64,000 nucleotides of DNA from the NCBI RefSeq assembly GCF_020360975.1, contig NW_025408678.1, positions 2,418,001 through 2,482,000 on the forward strand, written 5' to 3'. The notes beneath the pieces are model-generated. The model made no database searches and had not been told where the DNA came from. It was given only the letters and a program-made list of their open reading frames with translations. Positions 11,928 through 24,743 of the stretch are shown here, one piece after another. The DNA comes from Hirsutella rhossiliensis. Taxonomy: Eukaryota; Ascomycota; Sordariomycetes; Hypocreales; Ophiocordycipitaceae. The translations under genes and the position numbers were made by a program. Position 1 is the stretch's first letter, and each line of letters starts with the position of its first letter.

Positions 11928-13547
11928 GATGACGGAGCGCTTGCCGTTGCCGAGTTGTTTAGTCCTGGGAATCTTCTTTGCTCCTTGGAGACGTGGGCGT
12001 CAGCGCATAGCCTTGGTGGGCCAGCGGGGCCGAGAGGTTGAGCGCACAGAGAGGCGGCGAAGCTGGCTGTGAGCAACAGGCGCAGCGGTAAGGGGGCAAA
12101 GGATGGAGTCTTGTAGGCAGCTTCCGAGAGGGGAGGGGAGCCGCTAGCCGTCGGGCAGCTAACGGAATGGGGCGGGCCGTTGGATGAAGGCTGACGATTT
12201 CCATGATTTTTCGTTCGGCGGACCAACTGCACGTTCCATTGCGCCTGCAGTCGTGTCTGGGGGGGTGAAGAGCCAGCGTATCCTGGATGGTTGACAGGCG
12301 GTTGCAGGGGGGGAGGATGCGCTGTAACTCAGAAGGCATGTGCGGATACATAGTCCTCAGTACCTTTTGCCTGGTACAGCGGTCATGCGGCCGCCTTTCA
12401 ACTCTGCAGCACAGCGGGGCAGGGCAGGTTAGGCCGTTCGCTCAGTTCTTTGATCCTTCCGGTCTCTCTCCGTGTCTTTGGACCACCAATCGCAGCCGGC
12501 CATTAGGCGCTCGAGGATGCGACCGTGGCAGGGGGTCCATGTCGGCCGGCGTCTAACAACATGAAGCCTCCCCCAGGCTGACGTGCGTCAAGGCCAGCAC
12601 CTGAAGGCCAGCACCTGAAGGCCAGCACCTGCATCCCATCTGTCGATCCCGCCGCCTCGGCGCCAACGTCGCACAACTCGCTCCTCTCGCAGCCGCAACC
12701 CACGGCCCCGACGCGAGACCACTTAGATGCCAAGAAGCGAAGCAGCAACCTTTTTCCCGGATGAGCGGTTCATGGACGACGCCGCACGGCTTGTGGATTC
12801 TTGCCTAGTCCCCCTGCGCGCTCAGATTGGAAGGGCCCTGACATCTTGTCCCATCTTGTCCCATCTCATCCAGTACATAATTACATCCCTATGAAGCCGC
12901 CTGCTTCTCCTCTCATAGGCCATGACGTGCCAAAGAAGTACCTAGCCATGTCCCACAAGATAAGGTAAGTAGGTACCTAGGTGCTGTACATAATGACAGC
13001 ATCTTGACAAGATACGACTCTTTCAATGCCACAAGCGAATGCAACCGTCTTTCCCTCGCCCCGCATCTACACTTCGACGTGCACTTGCTGTTGGCCCAAA
13101 ACACAGAGATACGTACATCGTACACGACTTGCTTTCCGCCCAGAGGCCGCAACAGATTTAATCGTCTGCTCGTCATCATATTCTTCAAAGATTTCGCTGC
13201 TTCTTTTACAAACATCCTCAAAGATGCACAGCGACCGCCATAGCCTCCTCTACCCTCCACTGCAATGCCGTCAAGTCGTACCCGAAACCAATCCCCCTCC
13301 CCTCCCGCCGAATCCTCGTATTATTTTCCAACCCATATCGGCCAGCCCTTCTCTTCCCTCATCCTCACGTTCCTTGACCTGCGGCCGGCGCACGTATGCA
13401 AGCTGGAGATGAAAGAGGGCAAGAAAGGCCGAGTCCGTCTTCCTCTCCCCTGACCCTCCGTCCTATATAGGGGGCGCTGAATGTGATATATATGCAATGA
13501 ATCATGATATAGCTGAAGAGATGAAGCATAGAGCGTCGCGCAGAGGC
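11928..13547. other. intergenic region upstream of the Nta1-like gene and downstream of noxA
   Basis: No convincing reading frame. It holds three 14-bp tandem copies of aaggccagcacctg (12590-12631) and a tacctag-type palindrome near 12972-12982. The part next to 13547 should be the noxA 3' UTR. Confidence 0.5.
12590..12631. repeat. three 14-bp tandem repeats
   Basis: The unit aaggccagcacctg occurs three times head to tail without change. Seen directly in intergenic DNA. Confidence 0.85.
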
Positions 13548-15402
13548 CTAAAAGTTTTCTTTGCCCCAGACAAACGAGAACCTATTGACACATGTTAGCT
13601 TCCGTTGCCCCCAAGGGTCAGCCGAGACGGCGCAGACTCACCCAGGCTCCGTGTACTTGTTGCAGTAGACGTGCAACGAGCTGCCCAGCCCCTTGGGTCC
13701 GCAGAAGAAGACGCCCGCCTCACCCGGCGAGTGCAGCTTCCTGATGCCCCGGAAAATCATGTCCCAGTTGGGTCGGCCAAAGTTGGTCGGGCTTCTCAGC
13801 CCCGTGATGGTGTCCTTGTCCGCGTTGGCGTCGTTGATCATGATGTTGGTCGCGTCGTCCGACTTGATCTTGGCCGTCAGGTACGTATGGATCTCGATGC
13901 GGTGGTCCACGTCCTGCGCCTCGACAGCCATCAAGAGAGAGCGGAACCACTCAAACGAGCCAAAGTCGCGGCAGATCCAGAAAAAGTACACCTTGGACAG
14001 GCGCGTCTTGGTCTGCGGGTAGTTCATGCGGTACCAGATGGACTTGAGGATCGACGCAAAGGGTGTCACGCCGATGCCCGCGCCCACGAGGATCGACACC
14101 TCGTACTTGAACACGTCTTCGGATGCCGAGCCAAAGGGCCCGTCAATGTATACCCGCGGCAGGACTCGGCGGAGGACGGGGTCCACCGCGGCATTGTCCT
14201 GGTCGACGCCGACGACCCTGCTGGCATCGCCGCCGCCGGCACCGCCGCCCTTTTTGCCCCAGTCGCACCCGAGCGCCTTGGACACGGCCATGGTGAAGTC
14301 GCCTTGGCAGCGCATGTGGATGGAGATGTAGTCCTCCTCGGGCGCGCTCGTCAACGTAAACGGGTGGTACTGCCACAGAGACACGGCGGGGCAGCAAAAG
14401 AAAATGTACTGGCCCGCACGCGTCTTGGTACTCTCCTTCTTGATCTGGATTTCGCAGACCTGGCTGGGGTGCTGGATGACCTTTGAGATGTACGTCTTGT
14501 GGCGGCCGCGGATCTCGCGGGCGACGCGCTCGGCGAGGTAGATGAAGCCGCCGTACATCCAGTACTGCCAGAAGACGCCAATGGCCGAGGTGCCAATGTT
14601 GGAGCAAAAGGGAGCCACGTCGGGCTGGATCATGCAAAAGGCGCCGTGCAGGGACCAGAAGAAGAAGAAGATGATGAACATGTGGTGCGTGTACCAGAAG
14701 CGCTCGTAGTTGGCCCGCCTCGGCTTCTCGACCGACGTCATGACCATGCCCATGAGGGCGACAAGCATCACGTATCCCGTCCAGCCCGGGCCCGAGGCAA
14801 AGTTGGCCAGCAGCCATCCGTAGAAGCCCAGCTTGTTCTTGGCGGCGACCTGCGCAAAGTTGTTCCAGTGGGCAATCGTGTGCACCCAAGACCAGAAGAC
14901 AATGGACCACGCCGTCGTGATGTGGAAGGTGATGTTCTTGTCGAACTGGATGATGCCGTTGAGGGGCGTCTGTCGCATGAGGGAGATGAGGGTGCGGCAG
15001 ACGGGCAAGAGGATGATGCCGACGTCGACGTGCAAGACGACGGCCGAGGCTCGGGCAATGACGTAGGTGAAGCCAAAGACGTCCCGTGCCCCTTGCAGGC
15101 TGTCCTTGACGGCGTAGTGGACCGAGGCAAAGGAGAAGATGAGGGCGTGGGCTAGCATGAAGATGAAGACGAAGCTGAAATGAGTGGTTCAGTTAGCACA
15201 GCGAAGCCACAAGCCATAGCCGCCTGTCTGGGACTTACAATCTTCGGTAACCCTCGTTGATCATCCACCGGTCAAACTTGTCCCTCGTCGACAGAATTTG
15301 CTGTCTCTCCTGGGTCATCTCGCCCGAGAGCAACATGCGTGTGAGGGGGGACCATCTCGAGCGCTCCGAGGGCCGGTCCCAGCCCGCATACTCGTACTCC
15401 AT
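13548..15402 (-). CDS. noxA: NADPH oxidase NoxA (Nox1 class)
   Basis: Membrane flavocytochrome that moves electrons from NADPH through FAD and two haems to oxygen, making superoxide. In filamentous fungi it is needed for sexual development, hyphal fusion or infection structures, and works with NoxR, Rac and NoxD. Exons are 15402-15239, 15174-13642 and 13581-13548, giving 576 aa, close to the usual 550. It starts MEYEYAGWDR and ends VWGKENF, both typical of NoxA. Haem-ligand histidines lie in FHITTAWSIVFWSWVH (14 apart, about residues 139 and 153) and in FWYTHHM...SLHG. The FAD motif is HPFTLTSAPEED. NADPH-site motifs are GAGIGVTPFAS and CGPKGLG. A short Gly-rich insert (KKGGGAGGG) lies between the FAD and NADPH halves. 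There is no EF-hand, which excludes NoxC. Upstream lies an unusually long 3 kb non-coding region. Confidence 0.95.
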
Positions 15403-16280
15403 GGTGAAGGTGGGCGTCGCGAGCCCAAGATTACAGCTCAGTTGTGGCGCCCGCGCTCTCTCTCTCTCTTCCTCCTCTCCTTGGGACCCGCGGAAGAGTG
15501 AGAGACGGATGCGTATGGATGTGAGTGTTTATCGCTGTTGGACAAGCCCAGACAATGGGCTCGAGGCTGCGAAAGGAGGCGCTGGGCTTCCTAAAAGAGT
15601 GTGGAAAAGGTGGTGCAGGGAATTCAGAACCCGCTGAAGGCACCGCTGGAGTTGAATAAGCGAGAAGTAGGGTCAACCAAGGTGCCCCTTTAGTCGCCGT
15701 GGCCGCGCATACGTGTAACGAATGCACAGTGTTTGAGCTGGGAATGGTTCGAGATTGTCAGCGGATCACGCACCGCAGCCACTTGTCAGGCGTCATGCAG
15801 TTGACATGAAACAGGATGATACATACGCGCAAGGGGCCTCTATCCAACGAGGAGTTGCTGAGTTATGAATTACCGCTCGATAGGCGCTTGACGAGTCGTT
15901 GCCTCGGCGCAAATCAGATAAAAGCCAAAGGAAGTAAACGAAGAGAAGGGGAGCAAGCGGCGTGGGGAGATGGTGATAATAGGGTGAATGAAAAGAATAG
16001 AGAGAGGAAGGGGAAAGGAGGCGCAACAGCCGAAAGAAATCGAGACAGAGTGGACTAGACTCGGAACAGGGCGCGGAAGGTGGGATAGCCAAACAGCGCC
16101 TGGTCACGACGACTACCAGCGGCGGCAGCAGACGGGTGGCCCGGCGAGGTACCGTCTACTTGACCCCGGGGCCGGCAGTGGGGAAGGCGTCTCTCGGCTG
16201 CGGTAAACCTGCGACAGGAGGCCCTTGGCCCTTTTCCACCTCCAGGCAGGCAGGCAGGCACGCAGGCACGCCAATTGCTC

Positions 16281-16355
16281 ACTGCTCCTCCTGCTGCTCC
16301 TCCTGCTGCTCCTCCTGCTGCTCCTGTTGCTTCTCCTGCTGCTCCTGCTGCTGCT
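16281..16355. repeat. ctcctgctg microsatellite
   Basis: About 75 bp of tctcctgctgctcc-type units, seen directly. Read on the minus strand it would encode a Gln/Glu run, but no gene could be built around it. Confidence 0.8.
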
Positions 16356-17774
16356 CACAGGTATCGGCCGGCCATAAGTCAAAAGAGCATTTGTATTCTA
16401 TCATGGCCAATGCCGGCTCCCTTCTCGAGCACCACAGCCAGAAACAAGGACGGCAATCTGTCAGATGCCCACAAATGCTGTCGGTTGGCCTGCAGGTGAT
16501 CTGGCTCGCCTCCCTCCACGGGCCAAGCCAGTTACTATCCACGTGGCGTGTCGTCGCGATCCGCCCTTCCCGTGGACATGGTCGACAACAAGTCGGCCAA
16601 ACGGAGCCCGTCAAGACCGTCGCTCGGACTTCTTCACACTTAGAGTCGCCGACTTTTTCGCGTCTCCCTTCGGGTTAATTCATTCTTCCCTTGCCGACTC
16701 TTCGACGTCTTCGCACGGCCCGTCCGAGCAGCATGATAACTTAGGCCCTACCCGGCCGGCCTGTCGACGGACAGTGGGTCCACCGCGGACCACTTCCTCC
16801 GCCGCCGCCGCCGCCGCTGCCGCCTCCCAACAAGTATTCCAGACAGCTTCAACCCAGTCCGAGCGTCCCTCCCATCAGTCCTTCTCTACCCGCTCGCCCC
16901 CCGGAAAACAAATAGCCACCGACCTCCTTCCCGATGTGGCCTGCGTCTAAGTCTGAAGCCTCGACGTGAAACATGCTGTGACAGGCATCGTCGCGTCTCT
17001 TCCCCCCTTGTCACCGTCCCGAACTCGACTGCCCTCCCCACTCCTCGGCACTGCTCAATAATCAGCTTTGCTCGCCAGCTTGTCTGGTTGCCGAGGGCAG
17101 CTACGGCAACCTTAAACTAGACCTTGCCCGCCATGAAACGCCCACCTGCCTCCTCACCTCACTCCGTCCGCCTTTGGGACGCCTGGCCGACAGTTACACA
17201 CATCGACATCCCACACCAATTTCTGCCATATGGTCATGCAAGTCAGACTGTCGAGGCAGAGCCAAAGTGATGGATGTGGCGCAAACACATCACCAAATTG
17301 CCATCGTTTGCGCCCCATTCAAACCGAAAACCATTGCCGAGTCTCCCTCCCCTTCCCTTTTGCCCCCCTCGAGACGCGTCTCAGAGATCAGACAGCAGCA
17401 GCCTGGTCCTTTAACGGATTACCATGCTTTGCCTTTGCAATATGTATGCCTTCAGCCCCCCGTTGCTTCCCTCCAGGCCCAAGGAACGGGGCCCTGTACG
17501 TAATGGTCTGCATCAGGTCCCCCAATGCACATGCAGGGACAGCGTATCAAGACGCTCTCTTGCCTCCCTCTCTCCCCTGTATGGATCCAAGGGCCTGTGC
17601 ATGCGGGAAAGCGTCCCGGTCTCACCCATCAAGAGGCCTGCTGGCACAGCTTGCCGTGCCGATTCGCCGCGCAAATCTCCGTCCGACGTTGGACCGACTT
17701 CCAGACAATGCGGCAGATCACAACCCGCTGGCTGCTGATCGTTAACTGGTCGGAAGGCCCTCAACCATCCTGTT

Positions 17775-17945
17775 GCATACGCAGACTCCGTGCCCCGACT
17801 CCATACCCAGACTCTATGCCCGGACCATGCCCAGACACCCGAGTCTACATCCAAACCATGTGCCCAGCCTATATGCCCAGGCTCCATCTCGTATGCCAGA
17901 ACGCTAGGCCAAGACTGCGCCCAGACTACTCACATACTGCCCATA
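17775..17945. repeat. imperfect tgcccagactc array
   Basis: Roughly a dozen degenerate copies of a unit close to atgcccagactc (cataccca gactct, atgcccggac, atgcccagac, gtgcccagcc, atgcccaggc, gcgcccagac). Unit spacing is irregular, so it is an old or decaying minisatellite. Seen directly; no coding role was found. Confidence 0.6.
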
Positions 17946-18444
17946 CTCGTTTCCCATGGACCAAGCCTTCCCCTCCACGGGCACACATGTCGTCCCTTGC
18001 CAACTCCATGCCGACTCTGGCCGACAAGCTTTGTCTCGTCACGTTTTCTGAAGCGGCAAATGTGGAAAGATGTGTACGCGCTGCTTATTTCTGCGTGCCG
18101 GGACGGCGTGGGCAAGAACAAAGAAAAACAACACACTTGTTGATGCAAACCCCGTGCCCAACCGCATGATATCCCTGCAATAGCTCATGTGTCTGTCTAG
18201 CCTGTCTCGCCTCCCCGATGGTCATGATCCTCGTTGTCAGTCTCCCTAGATACAGCCCGACCGATGCTTATTCAGAGGCAAGGAATCCCCACTTCCGCGA
18301 GCGGCCGAGGTGGTTCCCGCCATGGTGCGTCCAAGCAACGGCTCTCCGAGAAATCCACCGAGGGATAACAACCTGCAAGAGAGAGAACGGTGAAAATCCA
18401 CTCCGGTGCCTCGCCCTAAGCCGCCACCGCATGCCGCCATCGGA

Positions 18445-19517
<1,073 letters not shown>

Positions 19518-20804
19518 TTTTGAGGTTGTTGTGAGAATCGAGGTGCGGCGAGGAAAGATGGCTTTGAGGGCAGCGAAGAAGTTGCTGCGTTGACACTCTG
19601 TGGGCGGGCTGCGTTAGCGGAAGAGCGAAGGAGCCGGGAGAGGGCGAGAATGACGCACTGTAACGGGGGACGACGGCTTCTCTGAGCAGAAGACGACGCC
19701 GCCTTGGTCGACAAGGGATGCAGGCAGTCGATGCCGAGATGTTTTGGAGGCTCGAAAGGCTTCGCGGCGCGCGGTGAGGATGCAGATGTCGCTCGTGGAA
19801 TGATGTCGCAGGGGGGGAGGGCCGTGACGGGATATGCGGTGTGGTGTGGATTGGTTTTGGAGAGGTGCATGGAAAAGAGAGAGAGAGAGAGAGGAAAGAT
19901 TACAGCGGGAAGAAGCCCAGATCAAAGGGGGACCCACAGGCCCGTGCCCGCTGACTGTCGCGACCTGGTACTTTGTACCTGCTCGCTGGCGGTAGCGGTA
20001 CCTCGACTGCTCCAGCGCAGCCGCGATGGAGGGGGACTCGGAGGGAGAAAAATCCTTGCTGCTTCATGTTTTCCTTCATCTCCCTTTTCCTCGCCCTTGA
20101 TCAACACCAGCCTGTGACTCACAGCCAAACTTGTGCACACGTTGTTGTACGTACGAAGTTCCGATGCAACTCCCCGCCCGGCGGCGACGAGCGCCCGCGC
20201 CTAGACGTACAGCCCAAGACGGAATGGCGGAAACCCCACGCTATCAGCGGCCCATGCATTCCGCCGGCTTCGGCTGCTAAGCGCTCGGCGGCTTCTTGCT
20301 GGCGCTGGTGGCGGCGTCCCCGTTGCCATGGCCTTCGCTCGGCTTCGACGGCCTGAGCTGGGTTGGGGCGGAGGAGCCAAGGGGCTGCATACTTTCGCCG
20401 CGCCTATTGTTAACCAAAGTCTTGCTATTTTCTTTTCAGACGGGTGGCACTAAACCATTCAGCGACGCCTCATTCAAAAGAGTCGTAGCTGGCAGCCCAG
20501 GGCAGGTGAGAGTGGCAACAATGCCAGCACTGTGGCGTGCCCGGTACTGAATGTCAGGCAATTCACGGCCGATGCTGGAAGCGGAAAACAGCCAAGAGAC
20601 GCCGAGGCGGCCAGCAGCCGACAACAACGCCCAATCTTGTCTGATGTCTGATTATCCCGTACCCGTCAGAACGCCCACGGAGCTGCCGACGGCAAACGGC
20701 AAAGTCAACCTCTACGCGATCTGTAGCTGAGCCTGTACACAGAACCAAAGTCAACCCGACTCTCGCCCGTCTAGACAAACCACCCCCGATGCACCCTTCA
20801 CCCT
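19518..20804. other. intergenic region between E2 start and glutaryl-CoA dehydrogenase stop
   Basis: The E2 promoter side contains a (ga)n run at about 19877-19894. Nothing else recognisable; small frames on both strands look random. Confidence 0.5.
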
Positions 20805-22279
20805 CTACACAAACGCCTGGATGCCCGTAATGGCCCGGCCCAGAATCAGACCTGTGCAAGGCAAACAATTGTCAGTTGCGTTTGATCATGCATGGAAACC
20901 TGCAGTGGAGAGCAAGGAACAACACCAGAGGAGAGCTTCCTCCGGCGTCGCAAACGGGGCAGCGTCTTACTGTGAATATCGCTCTGGCCCTCGTACGTCT
21001 GCGTGACAAACAGGTTCGCCACGTGTCGTCCGATGGCATACTCGTCGCTCACAGCGTTGCCGCCAAAAACCTCCTGCAGCACCCGCGCGTTGCGCAGCGC
21101 CGCGTCGCAATTCTGCCGCTTGACCATGCTGATCATCTCGGGCGCCGCCCGGCCCTCGTCCTTGAGCCGGCCCACCTGGATCGCTGCCAGCGTCCCGTAC
21201 GCCGCGTCCGTCGCCGCGTCGGCCAGCTTCTTCTGCACGAGCTGGTACTTGGCCAGCGGGTTGCCCTTGAACTGTTTGCGCTCCAGCGCATACGTCCGCG
21301 CCCGTGCGATGCAGTCCTCGAGCGCGCCCACCACGCCCAGCGAGATGCCGTAGCGCGCGTTGTTGAGGCAGCTAAACGGGCCCCGGAGGCCCTCAACGTC
21401 GGGGAACATGTTGGCCTCGGGCACCGGGCACCCGTCCATCTGGATCATGCCCGTGATGGACGCCCGCAGCCCGTTTTTGTCCTTGATGGCCGGTGTCTCT
21501 AGTGTGCCCGGCGGACAGTCCTTGCGCTCCACCAGGAAGCCCCTGATCTTGCCCGTGTCCTGCAGCTTGGCCCAGACCAGCAGCACGTCGGCGATGGGGC
21601 TGTTGGTGATCCACGTCTTGGCGCCGCTGAGCGAATAGTACCCCGTCTTGTTTGGGTGCGGCCGGGCGACGCTCTCCATGCTGCCCGGGTCGCTGCCGTG
21701 GTTGGGCTCCGTCAGGCCAAACGCCCCGAGGAGCTTGCCCCTTGCCATGTCTGGGAGGAACTTTTGCTTCTGCTCTTCAGTGCCAAACTCGTCGATGCCG
21801 CCCATGACGAGCGAGGACTGCACCGACATGCCGGATCGGTAGCCACTGTCGACACGCTCGACGGCACGGGTGATGAGGCCGCCGGCGACTGACGACACGC
21901 CCGCGCAGCCGTGGCCCTGGATGTTGGCGCCGAGGAGGCCCAACTCCCCCATCTCCTCAAGCATCTTGGCGTCGTAGTGCTCGTCACGGTACGCCTCTGC
22001 CACAAACACCATGTTAGCAACCTTGACCGACACCAACGTGAAAAGGGAGCGCCGCCGTGTCATACGTAGAACCCTGGGCAGCAGCCGCTCTTGGCAATAC
22101 CGCTCGGCCGTCTCGGCAATGGCAAGCTCCTCCTCGGTCAGGAGGTTCCTCGAAGCTAAAGGGTCTTCCCACTGGAAAGCCGTCTTGCTGGCTGACGCGA
22201 AGCACCGACCGGTCGTCGGCGGCAACCAAGCCCGCCGCGCGCCGCCACTGGCAGCGATTCGCATGCCATGTCGAAACAT
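20805..22279 (-). CDS. glutaryl-CoA dehydrogenase, mitochondrial (acyl-CoA dehydrogenase family)
   Basis: FAD enzyme of the matrix that oxidises and decarboxylates glutaryl-CoA to crotonyl-CoA in lysine and tryptophan breakdown. Exons are 22279-22066, 21996-20971 and 20851-20805, giving 428 aa, the usual size. The open frame reaches 22300 but that codon is TTG; the first ATG is at 22279 (MFRHGMRIAASGGARRAWL) and starts a basic mitochondrial presequence. Landmarks are FQWEDPL near the mature start, the substrate/FAD stretch AFGLTEPNHGSDPGSM, the WITNSPIAD region, and the catalytic-base motif QTYEGQSDIH followed by LILGRAITGIQAF. The TEPNHGSD and TYEG segments separate this subfamily from straight-chain acyl-CoA dehydrogenases. 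No other lysine catabolic gene lies beside it. Confidence 0.92.
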
Positions 22280-24015
22280 GGCGTTTGTGAGCTCGCGCAA
22301 AGCAATTCGTGCACCTAGCGTATGTCGGTGGCGCCGACGACGAGAATAGATGGCGAGAGGAAGATGTGAGGAGGCCGAGGGTCGATTCTGAGCCGGGACC
22401 GAGAGCGGCTGCTACTATGGAGGAACAAAAGAAGATACGTAGCTACCTAGGCTTCGGGTATGCGGTTTCGCTGCGCAACCCCGGCTCCCCCCTCCCAAAG
22501 CCGCCCCGAACGGCCGATGCAACCCGCCCAGGGGGGCCGAAGGAGCGCCCCGCAAAAACTAAACGCCGCCAACTTCACTTGTCAATCGTCTGGGCCTCGT
22601 TGAACCACACGCCATATCACCGTGGTTGCGCCTTCAGAGTATTCTATCAGATATTTTCGTGCGCGTGGTAGGAAACCAGCAGCTGAAACCGCCGGTGAAT
22701 GGTCATTTTTGCCTCTGCCACGGACCAGGCCACCAGAACAGTGAGAGCGCCTCTTCAGCCGCCCGCCCGCCTCGCCATCAGACTCAGTCTATCGAGCTCT
22801 TCCGTTGCCAACGCCGTGGCTACCATTGCCAGCAATGGACTGGCCCTCCCAGCGCCGCGTGGGCTACCCGTCAACGCACGGTCCGCATCGGAGCAGCTGC
22901 CAACGTCCTGCGAGTCCCTCGCCCGCCGCCGACGCTCCCGGGGGTCCTGTAAGCTTGGGGGAGGCTCGCGTCGGCCGATCGTTGCGTCTGCACGGTAGCG
23001 CGCCATGAATAGCGGCCGGGTAAATCGTAGCCGGGATGCGAGGCGGTGCGGTCGTCGATGTATTGGGGTAGACGACTGCGAGCGAGAGCCGCGGCGGCCG
23101 CAATGAAGGTCTGGACTCTCGTATCCTGGCAGTAATCCCTAAAGACGACGATGAGCATGGCGCGTCGGGCCGTGAGAGCGGGGCGACTGGAGCAACGCTA
23201 CCCATCCGTGCTTGTGAGGCTGGCGCAGCTCGGGACACGAAATCGTGCATTGGCTGACTCTGTCCAGACGGGGCGAGCCGGCCGCGGCTGCAATGACATC
23301 AAAGTGCCGTAGCGATGCGAGTCTTGAGCTGCCTTGTCTCAAAAGTTGGGGGCGTTTCGGGGGCAGATCCGCCGCGTTTTCCGAGCCAAGCTTCTCCTGA
23401 TGCTGTTTCTGTGCCGACACCGAGACCGTCATGGTGGCAAGAGGGCCTGCCCTGTAGCGAATGAACCCGCAGAAGGCGTCGAAGTAGAGGTATGATGGAA
23501 GCCAGCTACATGATGCAAAGACCGAGGTTAGCGAGGCAGGTCGACGATGCCCAAGTGCCGTTCGCGCGACCTGCTCGGCAAAGGTAGCTACAGATAAAGG
23601 TGAGCAGATGATGTCGGACTGTGGACTGATGGTCGCTGCTGCTCTCTCTTTGCCTCCCCCGGTACCTCCTTAACCCCGATCCCAATTCAAGAAAAGGGCA
23701 CGTATCGGGCCAGTCAAGGTGTTCTCCATGGCCCTTGCCGTGGGTAAGATGGCGCAGGAGCCGCAGATGCGAAAAGTCCCCACTGGCTCATCGGCTCTTC
23801 GGTCTGCGGGACGGTTTTAATTGTAGAGACCTTCCAGGTGCATCGTGCCCCTGTAGCGCCGGCAAGAGTACGGGATGCTTGCTTTCTTCACTCGGCGTCA
23901 AACCGTTCTGCTCGCCGTCAGAACACGAGACGCCATCTCATCCATTTGGAGGCTCACCCGTCGTTAGGCAAAATTGGAGACAAGAGCGTGTTTCGCTCGA
24001 AATGACGCCGACCTT
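22280..24015. other. intergenic region, 1.7 kb
   Basis: Between the glutaryl-CoA dehydrogenase start and the end of the Pth4-like gene. Frames of about 97 to 128 codons on the minus strand (22864-23432) show no domain, no clear ATG-to-splice structure and no family resemblance, so I left them out. Confidence 0.45.
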
Positions 24016-24743
24016 TCAATCCAAAGGTCCTCGGCGGGACCGCTTCTTTGAGCTGGCGAGTTTCTTTTGCTTGATCCTAGATTCATGGAACCTCTTCTCT
24101 CTAAGTCAGAGCCGGAAGCCAAGTCAGTCATGCGACCACTTTAGATAAAGATTAGCTTGGCGACACCCACATTTCCCCGTGCTTCTGCTTCTTGTCGCCG
24201 CTCGTCTCTGACGGCACCTGTTCCCGGTAGACGCGACTCACCTCTTCCATGAGCTTCCTCCGGTTCTCATCCGTGTTTGCCGTGCGAGATCGGCGAGTCT
24301 GGGCATGAAAGGTCAGGCTGTCGTTGCTGGCGGTGTAATACTTGGAGGCGCGGATTCCGGAATGCAGAGACTGGGGCAGCATAGACACCAAGTCCTTGAC
24401 CGGAAAAGCTGTGATGGCCTTGGTCTCGGTTCTGAGCCCCCTTTGTTAGCCCGGATATCCCCTGAGTCTAATTGGCCTCCTCAAAGGAGTTGATCACTGC
24501 CTCTTACTTGTTGACGTGCTGCCCCCCGGGCCCGCTGGACCTTGCGTATGTCGTGCTGCCGCGGGGAAGATGCGAAGCGTCAAACTTCCGGTACCAGGAT
24601 CGCGCCTCCGTGAGTGCCTCTTGGTCAAGTTGAGCATCAAAGGCCTGGTATCTCTTGAATCTCGCAGTAGTCAAAGGACATCGAGTGAGCGCCAGTCTCG
24701 TCCATGGCGTGACCCGCGAGACCCTACTTATAAACTGCATCAT
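24016..24743 (-). CDS. mitochondrial ICT1/Pth4-like peptidyl-tRNA hydrolase (GGQ release-factor domain)
   Basis: Codon-independent hydrolase expected to free peptides from stalled mitochondrial ribosomes; relatives are human ICT1/MRPL58 and yeast Pth4 (YOL114C). Exons are 24743-24508, 24431-24171 and 24100-24016, giving 193 aa. The N-terminus (MMQFISRVSRVTPWTRLAL) is basic and hydrophobic, as for matrix import. The catalytic loop RSSGPGGQHVNKTETK spans the first intron. Residue pattern ASKYYTASNDSLTFHAQTRRSR follows, and the basic C-terminal tail IKQKKLASSKKRSRRGPLD lies in the last exon. Without the last intron the frame would stop five codons after the donor, so this exon decides the end; its basic tail is what the family uses for ribosome binding. 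The stop-codon recognition domain of true release factors is missing, which supports the call. Confidence 0.88.

Larger units (their letters stand above)
15403..18444. other. 3 kb gene-free region upstream of noxA
   Basis: Lies between the noxA start and the E2 stop, both on the minus strand, so it carries the noxA promoter and possibly a long 5' leader. It contains a CTCCTGCTG microsatellite at 16281-16355, a run of Ala-type gccgcc triplets near 16800-16830, and an imperfect tgcccagactc array at about 17775-17945. Reading frames up to about 210 codons here are rich in Cys, Pro and Arg with no domain and look accidental. Confidence 0.5.

Noticed and set aside
13605..14486. 293-codon plus-strand frame opposite noxA
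   Set aside because: Antisense shadow; noxA residues are unmistakable on the other strand.
22280..22300. Start of glutaryl-CoA dehydrogenase at 22300
   Set aside because: That codon is TTG; the first ATG (22279) gives a good presequence.
22864..23432. Minus-strand frames of 97-128 codons in the gap after glutaryl-CoA dehydrogenase
   Set aside because: No domain, no joining introns and biased to Arg/Pro/Ser as expected of GC-rich non-coding DNA.
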